DNA of 64,000 nucleotides. It comes from Pseudomonas sp. RSB 5.4 (GTDB taxonomy: Bacteria; Pseudomonadota; Gammaproteobacteria; Pseudomonadales; Pseudomonadaceae). The notes below the pieces were generated by a model. It ran no database searches and was not told the DNA's origin. It saw nothing but the letters and a program-made list of their open reading frames with translations. Shown here in pieces: positions 1 through 10,023 of this stretch. Made by a program: the position numbers and the translations under genes. The stretch's first letter is position 1. Each line of letters opens with the position of its first letter. Where the stretch lies: assembly GCF_037126175.1 (NCBI RefSeq), contig NZ_CP146986.1, positions 4,774,501-4,838,500 on the forward strand, given 5' to 3'.

Positions 1-214
1 CTGCCTCAAGGCCGGTGAACGCTTGCCGGCGCCGAGCCCGCTACTGATGACCATGGACCGTGCGCGCCGCGCCCTCAAAGGCCACGGCGAGGAAGAAACC
101 CGACTAAACCTGTTGCATGCCCTGAGCGGTTTGCGCCTGGCGCTGCTGCCCGGCGTGGAATTCGTCAGCACGAGCGATGCCGAAGAACCGCTGCCCGATG
201 GAGCGCCCCTATGA
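1..214 (+). CDS. FUSC family inner-membrane transporter, C-terminal end only
   Basis: The first 71 codons of the window, open from base 2 with no start, are the tail of a gene that begins upstream. The visible tail is a soluble stretch (LLHALSGLRLALLPG). It runs by four bases into a DUF1656 gene, then HlyD and NodT-type genes. That gene order is characteristic of AaeB/FUSC aromatic-acid or fusaric-acid efflux operons, so the assignment rests mostly on context. The tail itself has no diagnostic motif. Confidence 0.6.
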   Translation, partial: CLKAGERLPAPSPLLMTMDRARRALKGHGEEETRLNLLHALSGLRLALLPGVEFVSTSDAEEPLPDGAPL

Positions 215-420
215 TCGGTGATCTGGATATCAGCGGGATTTTCCTGCCGACCCTGCTGGTGTTGATGGGCATCACCTATGTGTTGTTTCTGCTGGTGCAT
301 GGCGTGCTCACGCGCCTGCACTTTTACCGTCTGGTCTGGCACCGGGCATTGTTCAACGTGGCCCTCTACGCCGTGATGCTGTACGGCGTGGACTCACTCA
401 GTCGATACCTGATGACATGA
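211..420 (+). CDS. DUF1656 small membrane protein (AaeX-like)
   Basis: A 69-residue protein with two predicted membrane segments, roughly residues 9-30 and 45-65. Length, topology and the early motif DLDISGIFLP fit the DUF1656/AaeX family. These small proteins sit between the FUSC permease and the periplasmic adaptor in aromatic-acid efflux operons. The ATG overlaps the upstream stop (ATGA) and the gene's own end overlaps the next start, so translation of the operon is coupled. The biochemical role of the family is not established. Confidence 0.85.
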   Translation: MIGDLDISGIFLPTLLVLMGITYVLFLLVHGVLTRLHFYRLVWHRALFNVALYAVMLYGVDSLSRYLMT

Positions 421-1319
421 AAAAACCGTTTCTGACTATCGGTCGCGTGGTCCTGACCCTGCTGATCGTGACTTTTGCCGTCGTCCTCGTCTGGCGCATG
501 GTGATGTATTACATGTTTGCGCCGTGGACCCGCGACGGCCACATCCGCGCCGACATCATCCAGATCGCCCCGGATGTATCCGGGCTGATCCAGCAGGTCG
601 AGGTCAAGGACAACCAGTTGATCAAACGCGGCCAGGTGCTGTTCAGCATCGATCAGGACCGTTTCAAACTGGCCCTGCGTCAGGCCAAGGCGGCGGTTGC
701 CGATCGCGAAGAAACCCTGGCCCAGGCGCAGCGTGAAGCCAAGCGTAACCGCGGGCTGGGCAATCTGGTGCCGGCCGAACAGCTGGAAGAAAGCCTGTCG
801 AAAGTGGCCCGGGCGCAATCGGCGCTGGCCGAAGCGCTGGTGACGGTGGACAGCGCCCAGCTCAACCTGGATCGCTCGGTGATCCGCAGTCCGGTGGACG
901 GCTACGTCAACGACCGCGCGCCGCGTGTGCAGGAGTTCGTCACCGCCGGGCGTCCGGTGTTGTCGGTGGTCGACAGTAACTCGTTCCACATCGACGGCTA
1001 TTTCGAGGAAACCAAACTCGACGGCATTCATGTCGGGCAGTCGGTGGACATCCGTGTGATCGGTGACAAGGCCAAGCTGCGCGGGCATGTCGAAAGCATC
1101 GTCGCCGGTATCGAAGACCGCGACCGCACCAGCGGCAACAACCTGCTGCCCAACGTCAACCCGGCGTTCAGCTGGGTACGGCTGGCGCAGCGGATTCCGG
1201 TGCGCATCGCTTTTGACGAAGTGCCGGAAGATTTCCGCATGATCGCCGGGCGGACCGCTACCGTGTCGATCATCGACGATCAGCCACGCGACGACCACAA
1301 ACAGGAGCCCGCGCAATGA
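417..1319 (+). CDS. HlyD-family periplasmic adaptor of the FUSC efflux system (AaeA-like)
   Basis: A 300-residue membrane-fusion protein. Residues about 8-30 form a signal-anchor segment. A biotinyl-lipoyl-like half motif follows (IQIAPDVSGLIQQVEVKDNQ), then a short alpha-helical hairpin rich in Ala/Gln/Glu (about 80-150), the second lipoyl half (VIRSPVDGYVNDRAPRVQEFV), and a beta-barrel domain. It would bridge the inner-membrane FUSC transporter to the outer-membrane channel encoded next. It overlaps both neighbours by four bases. The substrate is not deducible; aromatic carboxylic acids are typical of the family. Confidence 0.88.
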   Translation: MKKPFLTIGRVVLTLLIVTFAVVLVWRMVMYYMFAPWTRDGHIRADIIQIAPDVSGLIQQVEVKDNQLIKRGQVLFSIDQDRFKLALRQAKAAVADREETLAQAQREAKRNRGLGNLVPAEQLEESLSKVARAQSALAEALVTVDSAQLNLDRSVIRSPVDGYVNDRAPRVQEFVTAGRPVLSVVDSNSFHIDGYFEETKLDGIHVGQSVDIRVIGDKAKLRGHVESIVAGIEDRDRTSGNNLLPNVNPAFSWVRLAQRIPVRIAFDEVPEDFRMIAGRTATVSIIDDQPRDDHKQEPAQ

Positions 1320-2758
1320 ACAAGGCCCTGATGATCGCCGGGTTGGGCGTGATGCTCTCGGCCTGTCAGATGGTCGGGCCGGACTATCATCTGCCCGCTG
1401 ACGCGGCGGTGCAGCGCAAGGATTTTCAGGGCGAACTGGCGGTGGAGGGTAAGCCGGTGGTGTCAGCGCCGGTGCCCGCCGACTGGTGGCGGCTGTATCA
1501 GGACCCGCGTCTGGACCAACTGGTGCAGCAGGCCATGGCGTCGAATACCGACTTGCGCGTGGCGGCGGCGAACCTGTCGCGGGCGCGGGCCCAGGTCGAT
1601 GAGGCTGAAGCGGCGGGCGGCTGGAGTGCCGGGGTGAAGATGGGCGCGCAGCGCTTGCAGGAGTCCGGTCAGGCCTACCTGCTGACGGAAAAGGTGCCGG
1701 TGGCCAACGTCGGCGATATCGGTATCAGTGCCTCTTACCAGTTCGATCTGTGGGGCACGCTGCAACGCGGGATCGAAGCCGCCAAGGCCAACGCCGATGC
1801 GACCCAGGCCGCCGCCGACACCGCGCGCATCACTCTGGTAGCGGACGTGGTTCGCGCCTACACCCAGGTGTGTGCCGCCAATGAAGAGCGGGAAATCGCC
1901 CAGCATTCCCTCGACCTGCAATCGCAAGGCACGACCCTGATCCAGCGCCTGCGCGATGCCGGGCGTGGCGATGAAACCCAGGTCACCCGTTCGCAAACCC
2001 AATTCAAGTCGTTGCGCGCCGACATGCCGCGCTATGAAGCGGCGCGTCAGGCCGGGCTGTTCCGCCTGTCGATGTTGCTGGCCAAACCGGTCGATCAGTT
2101 GCCGGCCGGCACCGCCACCTGCGCCGAACTGCCGAAAATCGCCCAACTGGTGCCGGTCGGCGACGGTGCGGCGCTGCTCAAGCGTCGGCCTGATGTGCGT
2201 CAGGCCGAACGTCGCCTCGCCGCCGCGACCGCCGGGATCGGCATCGCCACTGGCGAGCTGTACCCGGACATCAGCATCGGCGCGACCATCGGCACTGTCG
2301 GTATTATTTCCGATCTTGGCGATCCGTCGACCAACCGCTGGGGCTTCGGCCCGTCGTTGAGCTGGAAGGTCCCGACCAACGGCGCCCGCGCCCGTATTCG
2401 CGAGGCGGAAGCCAATACCCAGGGTGCGCTGGCGCACTTCGATGGCGTGGTGCTCAACGCCATCCGCGAAACCCAGACCGGCCTGGCGCAGTACACCGCG
2501 CTGCTACAACGCCGCGATGCGCTGGCCGATGCGGAACAGTCGGCGAAACTCGCCGCCGACCAGACGCACCGCTTCTTCCAGGCCGGGCGCGAGTCGTTCC
2601 TCGCCGACCTGCAAGCGACCCGCACCTACACCGACGTCACCGCGCAACTGGCCGCCGCCAACACCCAAGTTGCCATGAGCCAGATCGATTTGTTCCTCGC
2701 GCTGGGCGGCGGTTGGGAAAGCGGACGAACGCAAGCCTCAAGCGCCAGCAAACCCTGA
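1316..2758 (+). CDS. Outer-membrane efflux channel lipoprotein, NodT/OprM family
   Basis: A 480-residue TolC-superfamily protein. It starts with a lipoprotein signal ending in the lipobox LSAC (Cys17) and carries two repeated outer-membrane efflux halves. Motifs include VGPDYHLP after the lipidated Cys, DWWRLYQDPRLDQLV at the start of the mature domain, and KRRPDVRQAERRLAAATAGIG in the middle. It completes a tripartite pump with the two genes upstream. The start overlaps the adaptor stop by four bases. It is the last gene of the operon, and a G/C hairpin follows. Confidence 0.93.
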   Translation: MNKALMIAGLGVMLSACQMVGPDYHLPADAAVQRKDFQGELAVEGKPVVSAPVPADWWRLYQDPRLDQLVQQAMASNTDLRVAAANLSRARAQVDEAEAAGGWSAGVKMGAQRLQESGQAYLLTEKVPVANVGDIGISASYQFDLWGTLQRGIEAAKANADATQAAADTARITLVADVVRAYTQVCAANEEREIAQHSLDLQSQGTTLIQRLRDAGRGDETQVTRSQTQFKSLRADMPRYEAARQAGLFRLSMLLAKPVDQLPAGTATCAELPKIAQLVPVGDGAALLKRRPDVRQAERRLAAATAGIGIATGELYPDISIGATIGTVGIISDLGDPSTNRWGFGPSLSWKVPTNGARARIREAEANTQGALAHFDGVVLNAIRETQTGLAQYTALLQRRDALADAEQSAKLAADQTHRFFQAGRESFLADLQATRTYTDVTAQLAAANTQVAMSQIDLFLALGGGWESGRTQASSASKP

Positions 2759-2785
2759 AGCCGTTGCTATGCTTTGAAGTGTTGG

Positions 2786-2815
2786 AAGGGTGCCCTGAGC
2801 ACGGCGCCCTTTCAG
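2786..2815 (+). terminator. Possible terminator after the efflux operon
   Basis: A nine-pair stem (AAGGGTGCC against GGCGCCCTT, one G-T pair) around an eight-base loop lies 28 bases after the stop codon. The T-run is short, so it may be inefficient. Confidence 0.45.
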
Positions 2816-2851
2816 CGCACATTGCTAGCGCTGGTCTAGGGGAAACCAATA

Positions 2852-3487
2852 ATGAAAAACCCTTACGCTCTCGGCTTCTGGTGCGCCCTGGTAGCGCTGG
2901 TGCTGCTGTCGGCCACCTATTTCTACGGCATCATGCTGGCCCATCAGATCGACAAGGCCATGGTCTTCCTCGACAGCGCCACGGCGTTGATCGCGGTGAT
3001 GGCAATCGTCGTCGTGGCGTGGGCCTCGGTCCAGGTGCAGCGGGTCAAGAAAAGACAGCTTGAACAAGGCAAGACCCTGGTGCTGATCTGGGATACCAAA
3101 GTCGCCCTGCGTCGGGTCGAAACCGTATTCGATCGCTACTTCTGGGGCAGTTACTGGCAACCGGGACGTACTTTCGCCGAAGTCATGGGCGAGCTCACCG
3201 GCACCCCGCTGGAAAAAAGCCTCGAAGCCCTGAAAAAGCAGTGTCTGGAACTCGACAAGCAGATTGCCGATGAAGGCTGGCACTGGCTCAACAATGCCCG
3301 CGAACTGTCGGATGTCGCCACGGCCATGGCCCGGGAGCGTTATCAGCTGGATTTCTGCGACCCGCGCGCCGAGGGACCGGGCGCAGCGGTGATCGATCGG
3401 GATTTCGAAGTGCTGGTGTATACGTGGACGGCGCGATTGAAGAGCTTTGATCATCAACTCGATGAGATCGAGGTCCAGTATTCCTGA
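2852..3487 (+). CDS. Conserved inner-membrane protein of unknown function
   Basis: A 211-residue protein with two membrane segments (about residues 7-27 and 39-59), then a cytoplasmic region of about 150 residues rich in charged and aromatic residues (VKKRQLEQGKTLVLIWDTK, FDRYFWGSYW). The start has a plausible Shine-Dalgarno (GGGGAAA) ten bases upstream. It is transcribed alone between the efflux operon and a REP pair. I do not recognise the family and see no catalytic motif. Confidence 0.75.
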   Translation: MKNPYALGFWCALVALVLLSATYFYGIMLAHQIDKAMVFLDSATALIAVMAIVVVAWASVQVQRVKKRQLEQGKTLVLIWDTKVALRRVETVFDRYFWGSYWQPGRTFAEVMGELTGTPLEKSLEALKKQCLELDKQIADEGWHWLNNARELSDVATAMARERYQLDFCDPRAEGPGAAVIDRDFEVLVYTWTARLKSFDHQLDEIEVQYS

Positions 3488-3507
3488 TCTTCTGGGAATC
3501 CAGTGGC

Positions 3508-3578
3508 CCTATCGCGAGCAGGCTCACTCCTACAGGGGAACGCATTTCAATTGTAGGAGTGAGCCTGCTCGCGATAGC
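3508..3578. repeat. REP/BIME inverted pair, variant GTAGGAGTGAGCCTGCTCGC
   Basis: Two 26-base arms in opposite orientation, reading CTATCGCGAGCAGGCTCACT and its complement, separated by about 20 bases. It lies 20 bases after the stop of the preceding gene. The same variant recurs at 29961-30048. Confidence 0.9.
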
Positions 3579-3779
3579 GTCCTCAAAAACACTGCAACTC
3601 TCCCTGCCTGTCAGCTGTCCACACTCCCCATAGACACTCTTTAACCTTTAAACATTGGGCCGCCTCGCGCTGCCAGTGCTAATCTCCACCGCTAATTTCA
3701 GCGGAGTCGAGCCGCGACCCGGTCACGGGTTCAGGGAAGACGACCACATTTTCAGCCACGGACATTGATCAGGTCATTC

Positions 3780-5285
3780 ATGAATAAATCAGCAGGCGTG
3801 CTTCTCGGGATTGTTGTAGCCATCGGTGCCATCAGCGCCGGCGGGGCCTGGTACACCGGAACCAAGATCGAAGGCGTGCTGAACAACGCCGTCACCAACG
3901 CCAATAAAGAGCTGCAGACCGCGATGGCCGGCTCCAATGGCACTGCATCGCTGGAGCTGGTGTCGCTGGAGCGTCACACCTTCACCAGCACCGCGCACTA
4001 CCGCCTCAAGGGCGAGGGCGAGATGTTCGGTGACAAGCCGGTCGAGCTGCTGTTCGTCGACCATATCGAACACGGCCCGCTGCCGTTCTCGCGTCTGGTA
4101 TCGCTGAAGTGGCTGCCGGTCATGGCCACCAGCAATTACGAGCTGGAAAAGAGCCCGGCCACCGAAAAATGGTTTGCCGCTACCAAAGGCGCCGCGCCGC
4201 TCAAGGGCGTGACCAACATCGGCTACGACGAATCCACTACCAGCAGCCTTGAGTTGCTGCCACTGGAAACCGCGCTGGACGAGCAATCGAGCCTTAAATT
4301 CTCTGGCCTGACCATGAACATCTCCGCCAGTGCCAAGGCGCAGAAGGTCAAGGCTGACGGTTACATGGACAACCTGAAACTGGTCACTGTCTCGCAAGAC
4401 CAGGCGCCGGTGCAGATCGAACTCAACGGCCTGACCCTGGCCAGCAACCTGACCAAGAGCAGCTACGGCTACTACACCGGGGAAAACACCCTGGAGCTGA
4501 CCAGCAGCAAAACCACCTTCGGTGCCAAACAGTCGGTGCTCGGCGTGAAGAACTTCGAAATGAAGAACCTCACCGAAGAGAACGGCAGCAACGCCTCCGG
4601 CCGTGCGGATTACCAGATCGGTGAAGTGTCGCTGAACGACAAAAAGATCGGTTCGGCGCAACTGGCCATGAGCCTGAAGAACCTCGACATCCCGTCGACC
4701 CTGTCGTTGATGCAGATCTATCAGACCAAACTGCAGCCTTACGAGAAGGCTGCTGCTGAAGCCGCTGCCGCCGGCCTGCCAGCTCCGGAGCTGAATCTGA
4801 CCGAGGCGGAAAACGCGCAAGTCAAAGCCGATCTGCAAAAACTGCTGGCCGCCGGCCCGCAACTGGCGCTGGAAAACCTGTCGCTGAAAACCGCCAACGG
4901 TGAAAGCCGCGCCAATCTGGTGATCGACCTGACCAAACCGGCCTCGATGGACATGCCGCCGGACCAACTGGTCAAACAGTTGATCGCACTGCTCGACCTC
5001 AATGTGCAGGTGTCCAAGCCGATGCTGGTCGATCTGCTCAGTGTGCAGGCGCAAGTCGACGGTCAGACTGACGCCAAGGCCATCGTCGATGAGGCGAGCG
5101 GCGCTGCCGACATGTTCTCCGGCATGGCGGTCGGTTCGCAACTGGCAACCATCGACGGCACCAATGTGGTGACTAAGCTGCATTACGCCGCCAATCAGGT
5201 GGAATTCAACGGCCAGAAAATGACCGTCGAGCAGTTCGTCGGCTTCCTGATGAGCAAGTTCGCCGGCGTCACGCAAGTGCAGTAA
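3780..5285 (+). CDS. YdgA/DUF945 family exported protein
   Basis: A 501-residue protein that starts with an uncleaved or signal-anchor segment (residues 5-25, GVLLGIVVAIGAISAGGAWY), then a long beta-rich periplasmic domain. The YdgA-family signature is seen in YTGTKIEGVLNNAV after the membrane segment and a C-terminal hydrophobic VEQFVGFLMSKF. The ATG at 3780 is preferred over an in-frame TTG at 3765 because an AGG element lies six bases upstream. The family has no agreed biochemical function. It is monocistronic and followed by a good terminator. Confidence 0.85.
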   Translation: MNKSAGVLLGIVVAIGAISAGGAWYTGTKIEGVLNNAVTNANKELQTAMAGSNGTASLELVSLERHTFTSTAHYRLKGEGEMFGDKPVELLFVDHIEHGPLPFSRLVSLKWLPVMATSNYELEKSPATEKWFAATKGAAPLKGVTNIGYDESTTSSLELLPLETALDEQSSLKFSGLTMNISASAKAQKVKADGYMDNLKLVTVSQDQAPVQIELNGLTLASNLTKSSYGYYTGENTLELTSSKTTFGAKQSVLGVKNFEMKNLTEENGSNASGRADYQIGEVSLNDKKIGSAQLAMSLKNLDIPSTLSLMQIYQTKLQPYEKAAAEAAAAGLPAPELNLTEAENAQVKADLQKLLAAGPQLALENLSLKTANGESRANLVIDLTKPASMDMPPDQLVKQLIALLDLNVQVSKPMLVDLLSVQAQVDGQTDAKAIVDEASGAADMFSGMAVGSQLATIDGTNVVTKLHYAANQVEFNGQKMTVEQFVGFLMSKFAGVTQVQ

Positions 5286-5302
5286 TCCTGCGCGCTAAAT
5301 AG

Positions 5303-5340
5303 CAACGCCCGGCCTCTGATCTCCAGACGCCGGGCGTTTT
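5303..5340 (+). terminator. Rho-independent terminator
   Basis: The stem AACGCCCGGC / GCCGGGCGTT with a 16-base loop is followed by TTTT, 18 bases after the stop of the DUF945 gene. Confidence 0.8.
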
Positions 5341-5531
5341 GCTGTCTGGCGTTGGGCTTTTCGGCTGATCCGCCGCCACGATTCTGAACAATTATTGTGT
5401 TCTGAATATTGGTCTACGCTTGCATGCAAGACTGCCTGACTAAGCTTGGCCGAGTGCTCTCGACTCGGCCGCCGTTACTAATGGGCAAGGGGGGCATTGC
5501 GACCCGGCTGGCCATGTAAGGATGCTGACGA

Positions 5532-8012
5532 ATGCCGCGTATTGATGTGCCTGTTCTACATCGTGGTTTACGCCCGTTGTTTCGTGTCGCGCTGTGCAGC
5601 CAGTTGCTCTGGCCGGCACTGGCGTATGCCGATACGCCCTATGATCAGATGGTGCGTGATGCCCGTGCCGGGCAGACTACGCCCGCGCTGAATGTGCTGC
5701 GTCAGGTGCCGCCCGGGCAATCGACCACCGGTCAGATCAGCGATCACCTGCAGATCGCCAGTTGGGCCGGTCTCGATGCCGAAGTGGTACAGGTCTATGA
5801 GACCCAGGGTCGCGACTGTGCGCTGCCGGTGCAGGCACTGACCGCCACGGCCCGTGCCTATCGCAACCTCAAGCGTTGGGATCAGGCAATCCAGGTCTAC
5901 AACAAAGCCCTGGCGCTGGAGCCGAGCAACGCTGATCTGCAACTGGGGCTGGCGCTGACCCAGGCCGACTCGGGCAAACCCGACGAAGCCGTGATCCGCG
6001 CCAAAGCGCTGGTCGCCGCCAAACCCGATGATCCGACTCGTCGCCTCGCACTGGGCTATGCCCTGACCCGCGCCGGCAAGCAATACGATGCCCTGTTTGA
6101 ATATGATCAGGCGTTCATCCGCGCCGGCAGCAAACCGGACGTTGCCCGTGAGTACGTGGTGGCCCTGCAAAAGGCGCGTCTGCCGGAGCCGGCACTGCGT
6201 CTGGCCAACCAGCGTCCGGGCCTGATTGACCCGGTAACCCTGCGCCGCCTCGAAGGCGACCTGGCCGCCGAGCGTGTGCGCCTCGCCGAGTTCGCTACCC
6301 GCAGCGAAAAAGAGCGCTATGTCATCGCCGACCGCGCGCTGGCCGACTACGACAAGCTGCTCGCCACCTGGACCCCGGACGCCAGTGCCCACGACGACGT
6401 GGTTCGCTGGCGCATCGACCGCATGGGCGCCCTCAAGGCGCGGACGCGAACCGCTGAAGTCATCACTGAATATCAGAAGCTGCAAGCCGAAGGCGTGAAG
6501 GTCCCGACCTACGCCTTGCGTTGGGTCGCGGCGTCGTATCTGGATCAGCGCCAGCCGGAAATCTCCACCGATCTGTACCGTCAGGTGCTGGCGGCACCTG
6601 ACGCCGATCCGGGGGATCGTCTGGAAGACACCACCGCCCTGTATTACTCGCTGCTGGAAAGTGATCACCCCGAAGAGGCCCGCAAGGTTGCGGATGACCT
6701 GGCCAAGTCAGAGAAGCCACGGGTCGAACTCAAGGGCCTGCCGATCGGCAATCCCAACGACGAGTGGATGGATGCTCAGCAACTGGCCGCGCAGGCCGGG
6801 ACGTACGGCGCCGACCTGCCTCACGGCGAGGAAGGTCTGCAAACCCTGGTCGACCAAGCGCCGGGCAACGTCGGCTTGCGCGTGGCCCAGGCGGATCTGT
6901 ATCTGGCCCGTGACTGGCCGCGCCGCGCCGAGAGTCAGCTCAAGGAAGTCGAGAGCATGGTGCCGCGCGACATGAGCCTGGAACTCGCTCAGGCGCGCAC
7001 CGCCATGACTCTGCAGGAATGGCGGCAAATGGATGCGCTGACCGACGACCTCGTCGAGCGTTTCCCTGACAATCGCCAGGTGCAGCGCGCCGAGCGTGAG
7101 CGTGAAGTGCATGACATGTCCGAACTGCGCGTCGAAGCCTACGGCGGCAAGGCCAATGGCGGCGGCAACAGCGGTGCCGGTGCGGTCAGCGGCAGCCGTG
7201 ATTTCGGTATCCAGAGCACGCTGTACAGCCCGCCGATCGATGAAGACTGGCGGGTGTTCGTGGGTGCCGGTTATGCCACTGGTGATTTTGCCGAAGGCAC
7301 CGGCACCGACCGCTTCCAGCGCGTGGGTCTGGAGCGGCGTACCCGCGACATGACCCTGGAAGCCGAAGTCTCCAACCACGACTACGGCTATGGCGACAAG
7401 CAAGGCGCGCGCGTGGCGATTGCCCGCGACATCAACGACAACTGGCAGTACGGCGGCAGCTTCTCCTATCTGTCGGCCGAGACGCCGTTGCGTGCGTTGA
7501 ACAGCGACATCAAGGCCAACGGCGGCAACGCGTTCATCCGCTGGCGCGCCAACGAAAGCCGCGAGTGGAAACTCTCCGTCAGTCCATCGCACTTCAGCGA
7601 CGGCAACAACCGCGTCGAAGCCTTGCTCACCGGGCGCGAGGGCGTCTACAGCACGCCGCACGTGCAGGTCGACGCCGGTCTGGAAGTTGGCACCAGCCAC
7701 AACTCCAACTCCGAAGACGTGCCGTACTTCAACCCGAAGGCGGACTTCAGTGTGATGCCCACGGTCAACGTCAATCACGTGCTGTACCACCGCTACGAAA
7801 CCTCCTGGAGCCAGCAATTCCAGGCCGGTGCGGGCACCTACAGCCAGCGTGATTACGGTACTGGCGGCATGGCGATGCTCGGTTATGGCCAACGTTATGC
7901 CTGGAACGACGTGTTCGAGGTGGGCGGCTTGTTCAGTGTGATCAACCGGCCCTACGACGGCGATCGGGAAACCGATCTGCGTCTGCTCGTCGACCTCACT
8001 TTCCGCTTCTAG
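5532..8012 (+). CDS. pgaA: Poly-beta-1,6-N-acetylglucosamine export porin PgaA
   Basis: An 826-residue outer-membrane protein. A signal peptide ends near ALAYADTPYD (about residue 35). A periplasmic superhelix of TPR repeats follows (for example RNLKRWDQAIQVYNKALALE), used to bind deacetylated polymer. The C-terminal third, from about residue 530, is a beta-barrel ending in the Phe-terminated strand LRLLVDLTFRF, as required for outer-membrane insertion. Length and architecture match PgaA/HmsH. The start follows AAGGA by nine bases. It is the first gene of pgaABCD, and the barrel exports PNAG after PgaB processing. Confidence 0.95.
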   Translation: MPRIDVPVLHRGLRPLFRVALCSQLLWPALAYADTPYDQMVRDARAGQTTPALNVLRQVPPGQSTTGQISDHLQIASWAGLDAEVVQVYETQGRDCALPVQALTATARAYRNLKRWDQAIQVYNKALALEPSNADLQLGLALTQADSGKPDEAVIRAKALVAAKPDDPTRRLALGYALTRAGKQYDALFEYDQAFIRAGSKPDVAREYVVALQKARLPEPALRLANQRPGLIDPVTLRRLEGDLAAERVRLAEFATRSEKERYVIADRALADYDKLLATWTPDASAHDDVVRWRIDRMGALKARTRTAEVITEYQKLQAEGVKVPTYALRWVAASYLDQRQPEISTDLYRQVLAAPDADPGDRLEDTTALYYSLLESDHPEEARKVADDLAKSEKPRVELKGLPIGNPNDEWMDAQQLAAQAGTYGADLPHGEEGLQTLVDQAPGNVGLRVAQADLYLARDWPRRAESQLKEVESMVPRDMSLELAQARTAMTLQEWRQMDALTDDLVERFPDNRQVQRAEREREVHDMSELRVEAYGGKANGGGNSGAGAVSGSRDFGIQSTLYSPPIDEDWRVFVGAGYATGDFAEGTGTDRFQRVGLERRTRDMTLEAEVSNHDYGYGDKQGARVAIARDINDNWQYGGSFSYLSAETPLRALNSDIKANGGNAFIRWRANESREWKLSVSPSHFSDGNNRVEALLTGREGVYSTPHVQVDAGLEVGTSHNSNSEDVPYFNPKADFSVMPTVNVNHVLYHRYETSWSQQFQAGAGTYSQRDYGTGGMAMLGYGQRYAWNDVFEVGGLFSVINRPYDGDRETDLRLLVDLTFRF

Positions 8013-8024
8013 AAGAGTTTGAAG

Positions 8025-10022
8025 ATGCCTTTGATTTCGCGTTTCATCCTTCTGCTGGGAGTGCTGCTAGTCAGCGCCTGTGCCCAGCAAGCCCCGGCCT
8101 TCGCGCCGCCGTCGGAACGACCGCTGGCGGCCAGCGAAAAACCGTGGCCGAAAAATCACGTGCTGGGCATTGCTTATCACGACATCGAAGACCGCGATCC
8201 CGATCAGGCGGTGGTGGCAGTACGTACCGAACGCATGATCGAACAGTTGGCCTGGCTGCGGGAGAACGGCTACAAGCCGGTGACGGTCGACCAGATCATG
8301 GCCGCCCGCAAGGGTGGGCCGGAGCTGCCGCCGAAGGCGATTCTGCTCAGTTTCGACGATGGTTATTCAAGCTTCTATACTCGCGTGCTGCCGGTGCTGC
8401 GCGCCTACAACTGGCACGCCTTGCTGGCTCCGGTCGGCGTGTGGATCGACACCCCACTCAATCAACCAGTGGATTTTGCCGGTGCACCCCGCGCACGCTC
8501 CGACTTCCTGACCTGGGATCAGGTGCGGGAAATCTCGCAATCGGGTCTGGTGGAAATCGCCGCGCACACCGACGCCAGCCACAAAGGCATCCTCGCCAAC
8601 CCGCAAGGCAACATGCAGCCGGCGGCGGCAACCCGCCGCTACGATCCAGTCACCAAACGCTATGAGTCCGAAGAGGATTTCCGCGCCCGAATCCGCAATG
8701 ACGTTGCGACCATTTCGGAAAAGATCCGCAAGGTCACCGGCAAGAAGCCGCGCATCTGGGTCTGGCCGTACGGCACGGCGGACGGCACTTCGCTGACCGT
8801 GGTCGGCGAGCAGGGTTACGAGATGGCGCTGACCCTGGACGACGGTCTCGATGCCCTCGACAACCTGATGAGCAGCCCGCGCTTCCTGGTGGCCTCCGAT
8901 CCTGACGGCGAGCATTTCGCCAACAGCATCGTCGGCGTGCAATCGGACTTCGCCATGCGCGTGGTGCATGTCGATCTGGATAACGTCTACGATCCGGATC
9001 CGGCGCAGCAGGAAATCAACCTCGGCAAGCTGATCCAGCGCATGGCCGACATGGGCGCCAACACCGTGTTCCTGCAGGCCTTCGCCGATCCGAAGGGCGA
9101 CGGGCTGGTGCACTCGCTGTACTTCCCCAACCGTCACCTGCCGGTACGTGCCGACATCTTCGACCGCGTTGCCTGGCAACTGCGCACTCGGGCGCACGTG
9201 AAAGTGTTCGCGTGGATGCCGGTCCTGAGTTTCGGCCTCGATGCGAAGCTGCCGCGTGTCACGCGCTGGGATCCGAAGACCGGCACCACTTCGGTCGATC
9301 CGGGCCAGTATCAACGCCTGTCGCCATTCGATCCGCAAGTACGGCGGATCATCGGTGAAATCTACGAAGACGTGGCGCGCCTGACTTCGGTCGACGGCAT
9401 CCTTTACCACGACGACGCGGTGCTCTCGGACTTCGAAGACGCCAGCCCCGAGGCCCTGAAGGCTTATGCCGCGCATGGCTTGCCGGGGTCCATTGCTGCG
9501 CTTCGCGATGATCCGGCAGCCATGCAGCGCTGGACGCGGTTCAAGAGCAAATACCTGATCGACTTCACCAATGAGCTGACCGCCAAGGTACGTGCGATCC
9601 GTGGCCCGCAAGTGCTGACCGCACGCAACATCTTCGCCGAGCCAGTGCTCAATCCTGAGAGCGAAGCCTGGTTTGCGCAGAACCTCGACGACTTCCTCGT
9701 GACCTACGACTGGACGGCGCCGATGGCCATGCCGTTGATGGAAAAACAGACCCAGGCGCAATCCGGCCCGTGGCTCGAAGAACTGGTGGCAAAGATCAAG
9801 CAGCGCCCCGGTGCACTGGATCGCACGGTGTTCGAACTGCAGGCCCGCGACTGGACGAAAAAGGATCAGGCCGACATCGACGGTGCGCAACTTGCCGACT
9901 GGATGGGCCGGCTCAAGCGTCAGGGTGCGACCAGTTTCGGTTACTACCCGGACAACTTCCTCGACAACCTGCCGGACCTGAAAACCGTAAGGCCTGCGCT
10001 CTCCAACAAATGGAACCCATGA
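8025..10022 (+). CDS. pgaB: Poly-beta-1,6-N-acetylglucosamine N-deacetylase PgaB
   Basis: A 665-residue outer-membrane lipoprotein with a signal ending in LVSAC (Cys19). The N-terminal half is a carbohydrate esterase 4 domain: [10 protein letters not shown] gives the metal/catalytic Asp pair at residues 111-112, and HTDASH supplies the two metal-binding His. The C-terminal half is the GH153-like domain that binds and cleaves dPNAG (motifs [16 protein letters not shown] and MPLMEKQ). The ATG at 8025 is preferred over an in-frame TTG at 8019 because AGAAGAG lies seven bases upstream. It follows pgaA by 12 bases. Confidence 0.95.
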   Translation: MPLISRFILLLGVLLVSACAQQAPAFAPPSERPLAASEKPWPKNHVLGIAYHDIEDRDPDQAVVAVRTERMIEQLAWLRENGYKPVTVDQIMAARKGGPELPPKAILLSFDDGYSSFYTRVLPVLRAYNWHALLAPVGVWIDTPLNQPVDFAGAPRARSDFLTWDQVREISQSGLVEIAAHTDASHKGILANPQGNMQPAAATRRYDPVTKRYESEEDFRARIRNDVATISEKIRKVTGKKPRIWVWPYGTADGTSLTVVGEQGYEMALTLDDGLDALDNLMSSPRFLVASDPDGEHFANSIVGVQSDFAMRVVHVDLDNVYDPDPAQQEINLGKLIQRMADMGANTVFLQAFADPKGDGLVHSLYFPNRHLPVRADIFDRVAWQLRTRAHVKVFAWMPVLSFGLDAKLPRVTRWDPKTGTTSVDPGQYQRLSPFDPQVRRIIGEIYEDVARLTSVDGILYHDDAVLSDFEDASPEALKAYAAHGLPGSIAALRDDPAAMQRWTRFKSKYLIDFTNELTAKVRAIRGPQVLTARNIFAEPVLNPESEAWFAQNLDDFLVTYDWTAPMAMPLMEKQTQAQSGPWLEELVAKIKQRPGALDRTVFELQARDWTKKDQADIDGAQLADWMGRLKRQGATSFGYYPDNFLDNLPDLKTVRPALSNKWNP

Positions 10023-10023
10023 C

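Noticed and set aside
366..1316. A 316-codon minus-strand frame opposite the HlyD gene
   Set aside because: It mirrors a gene with clear family motifs, has a His/Arg/Asp-rich composition typical of antisense shadows in GC-rich DNA, and has no ribosome site.
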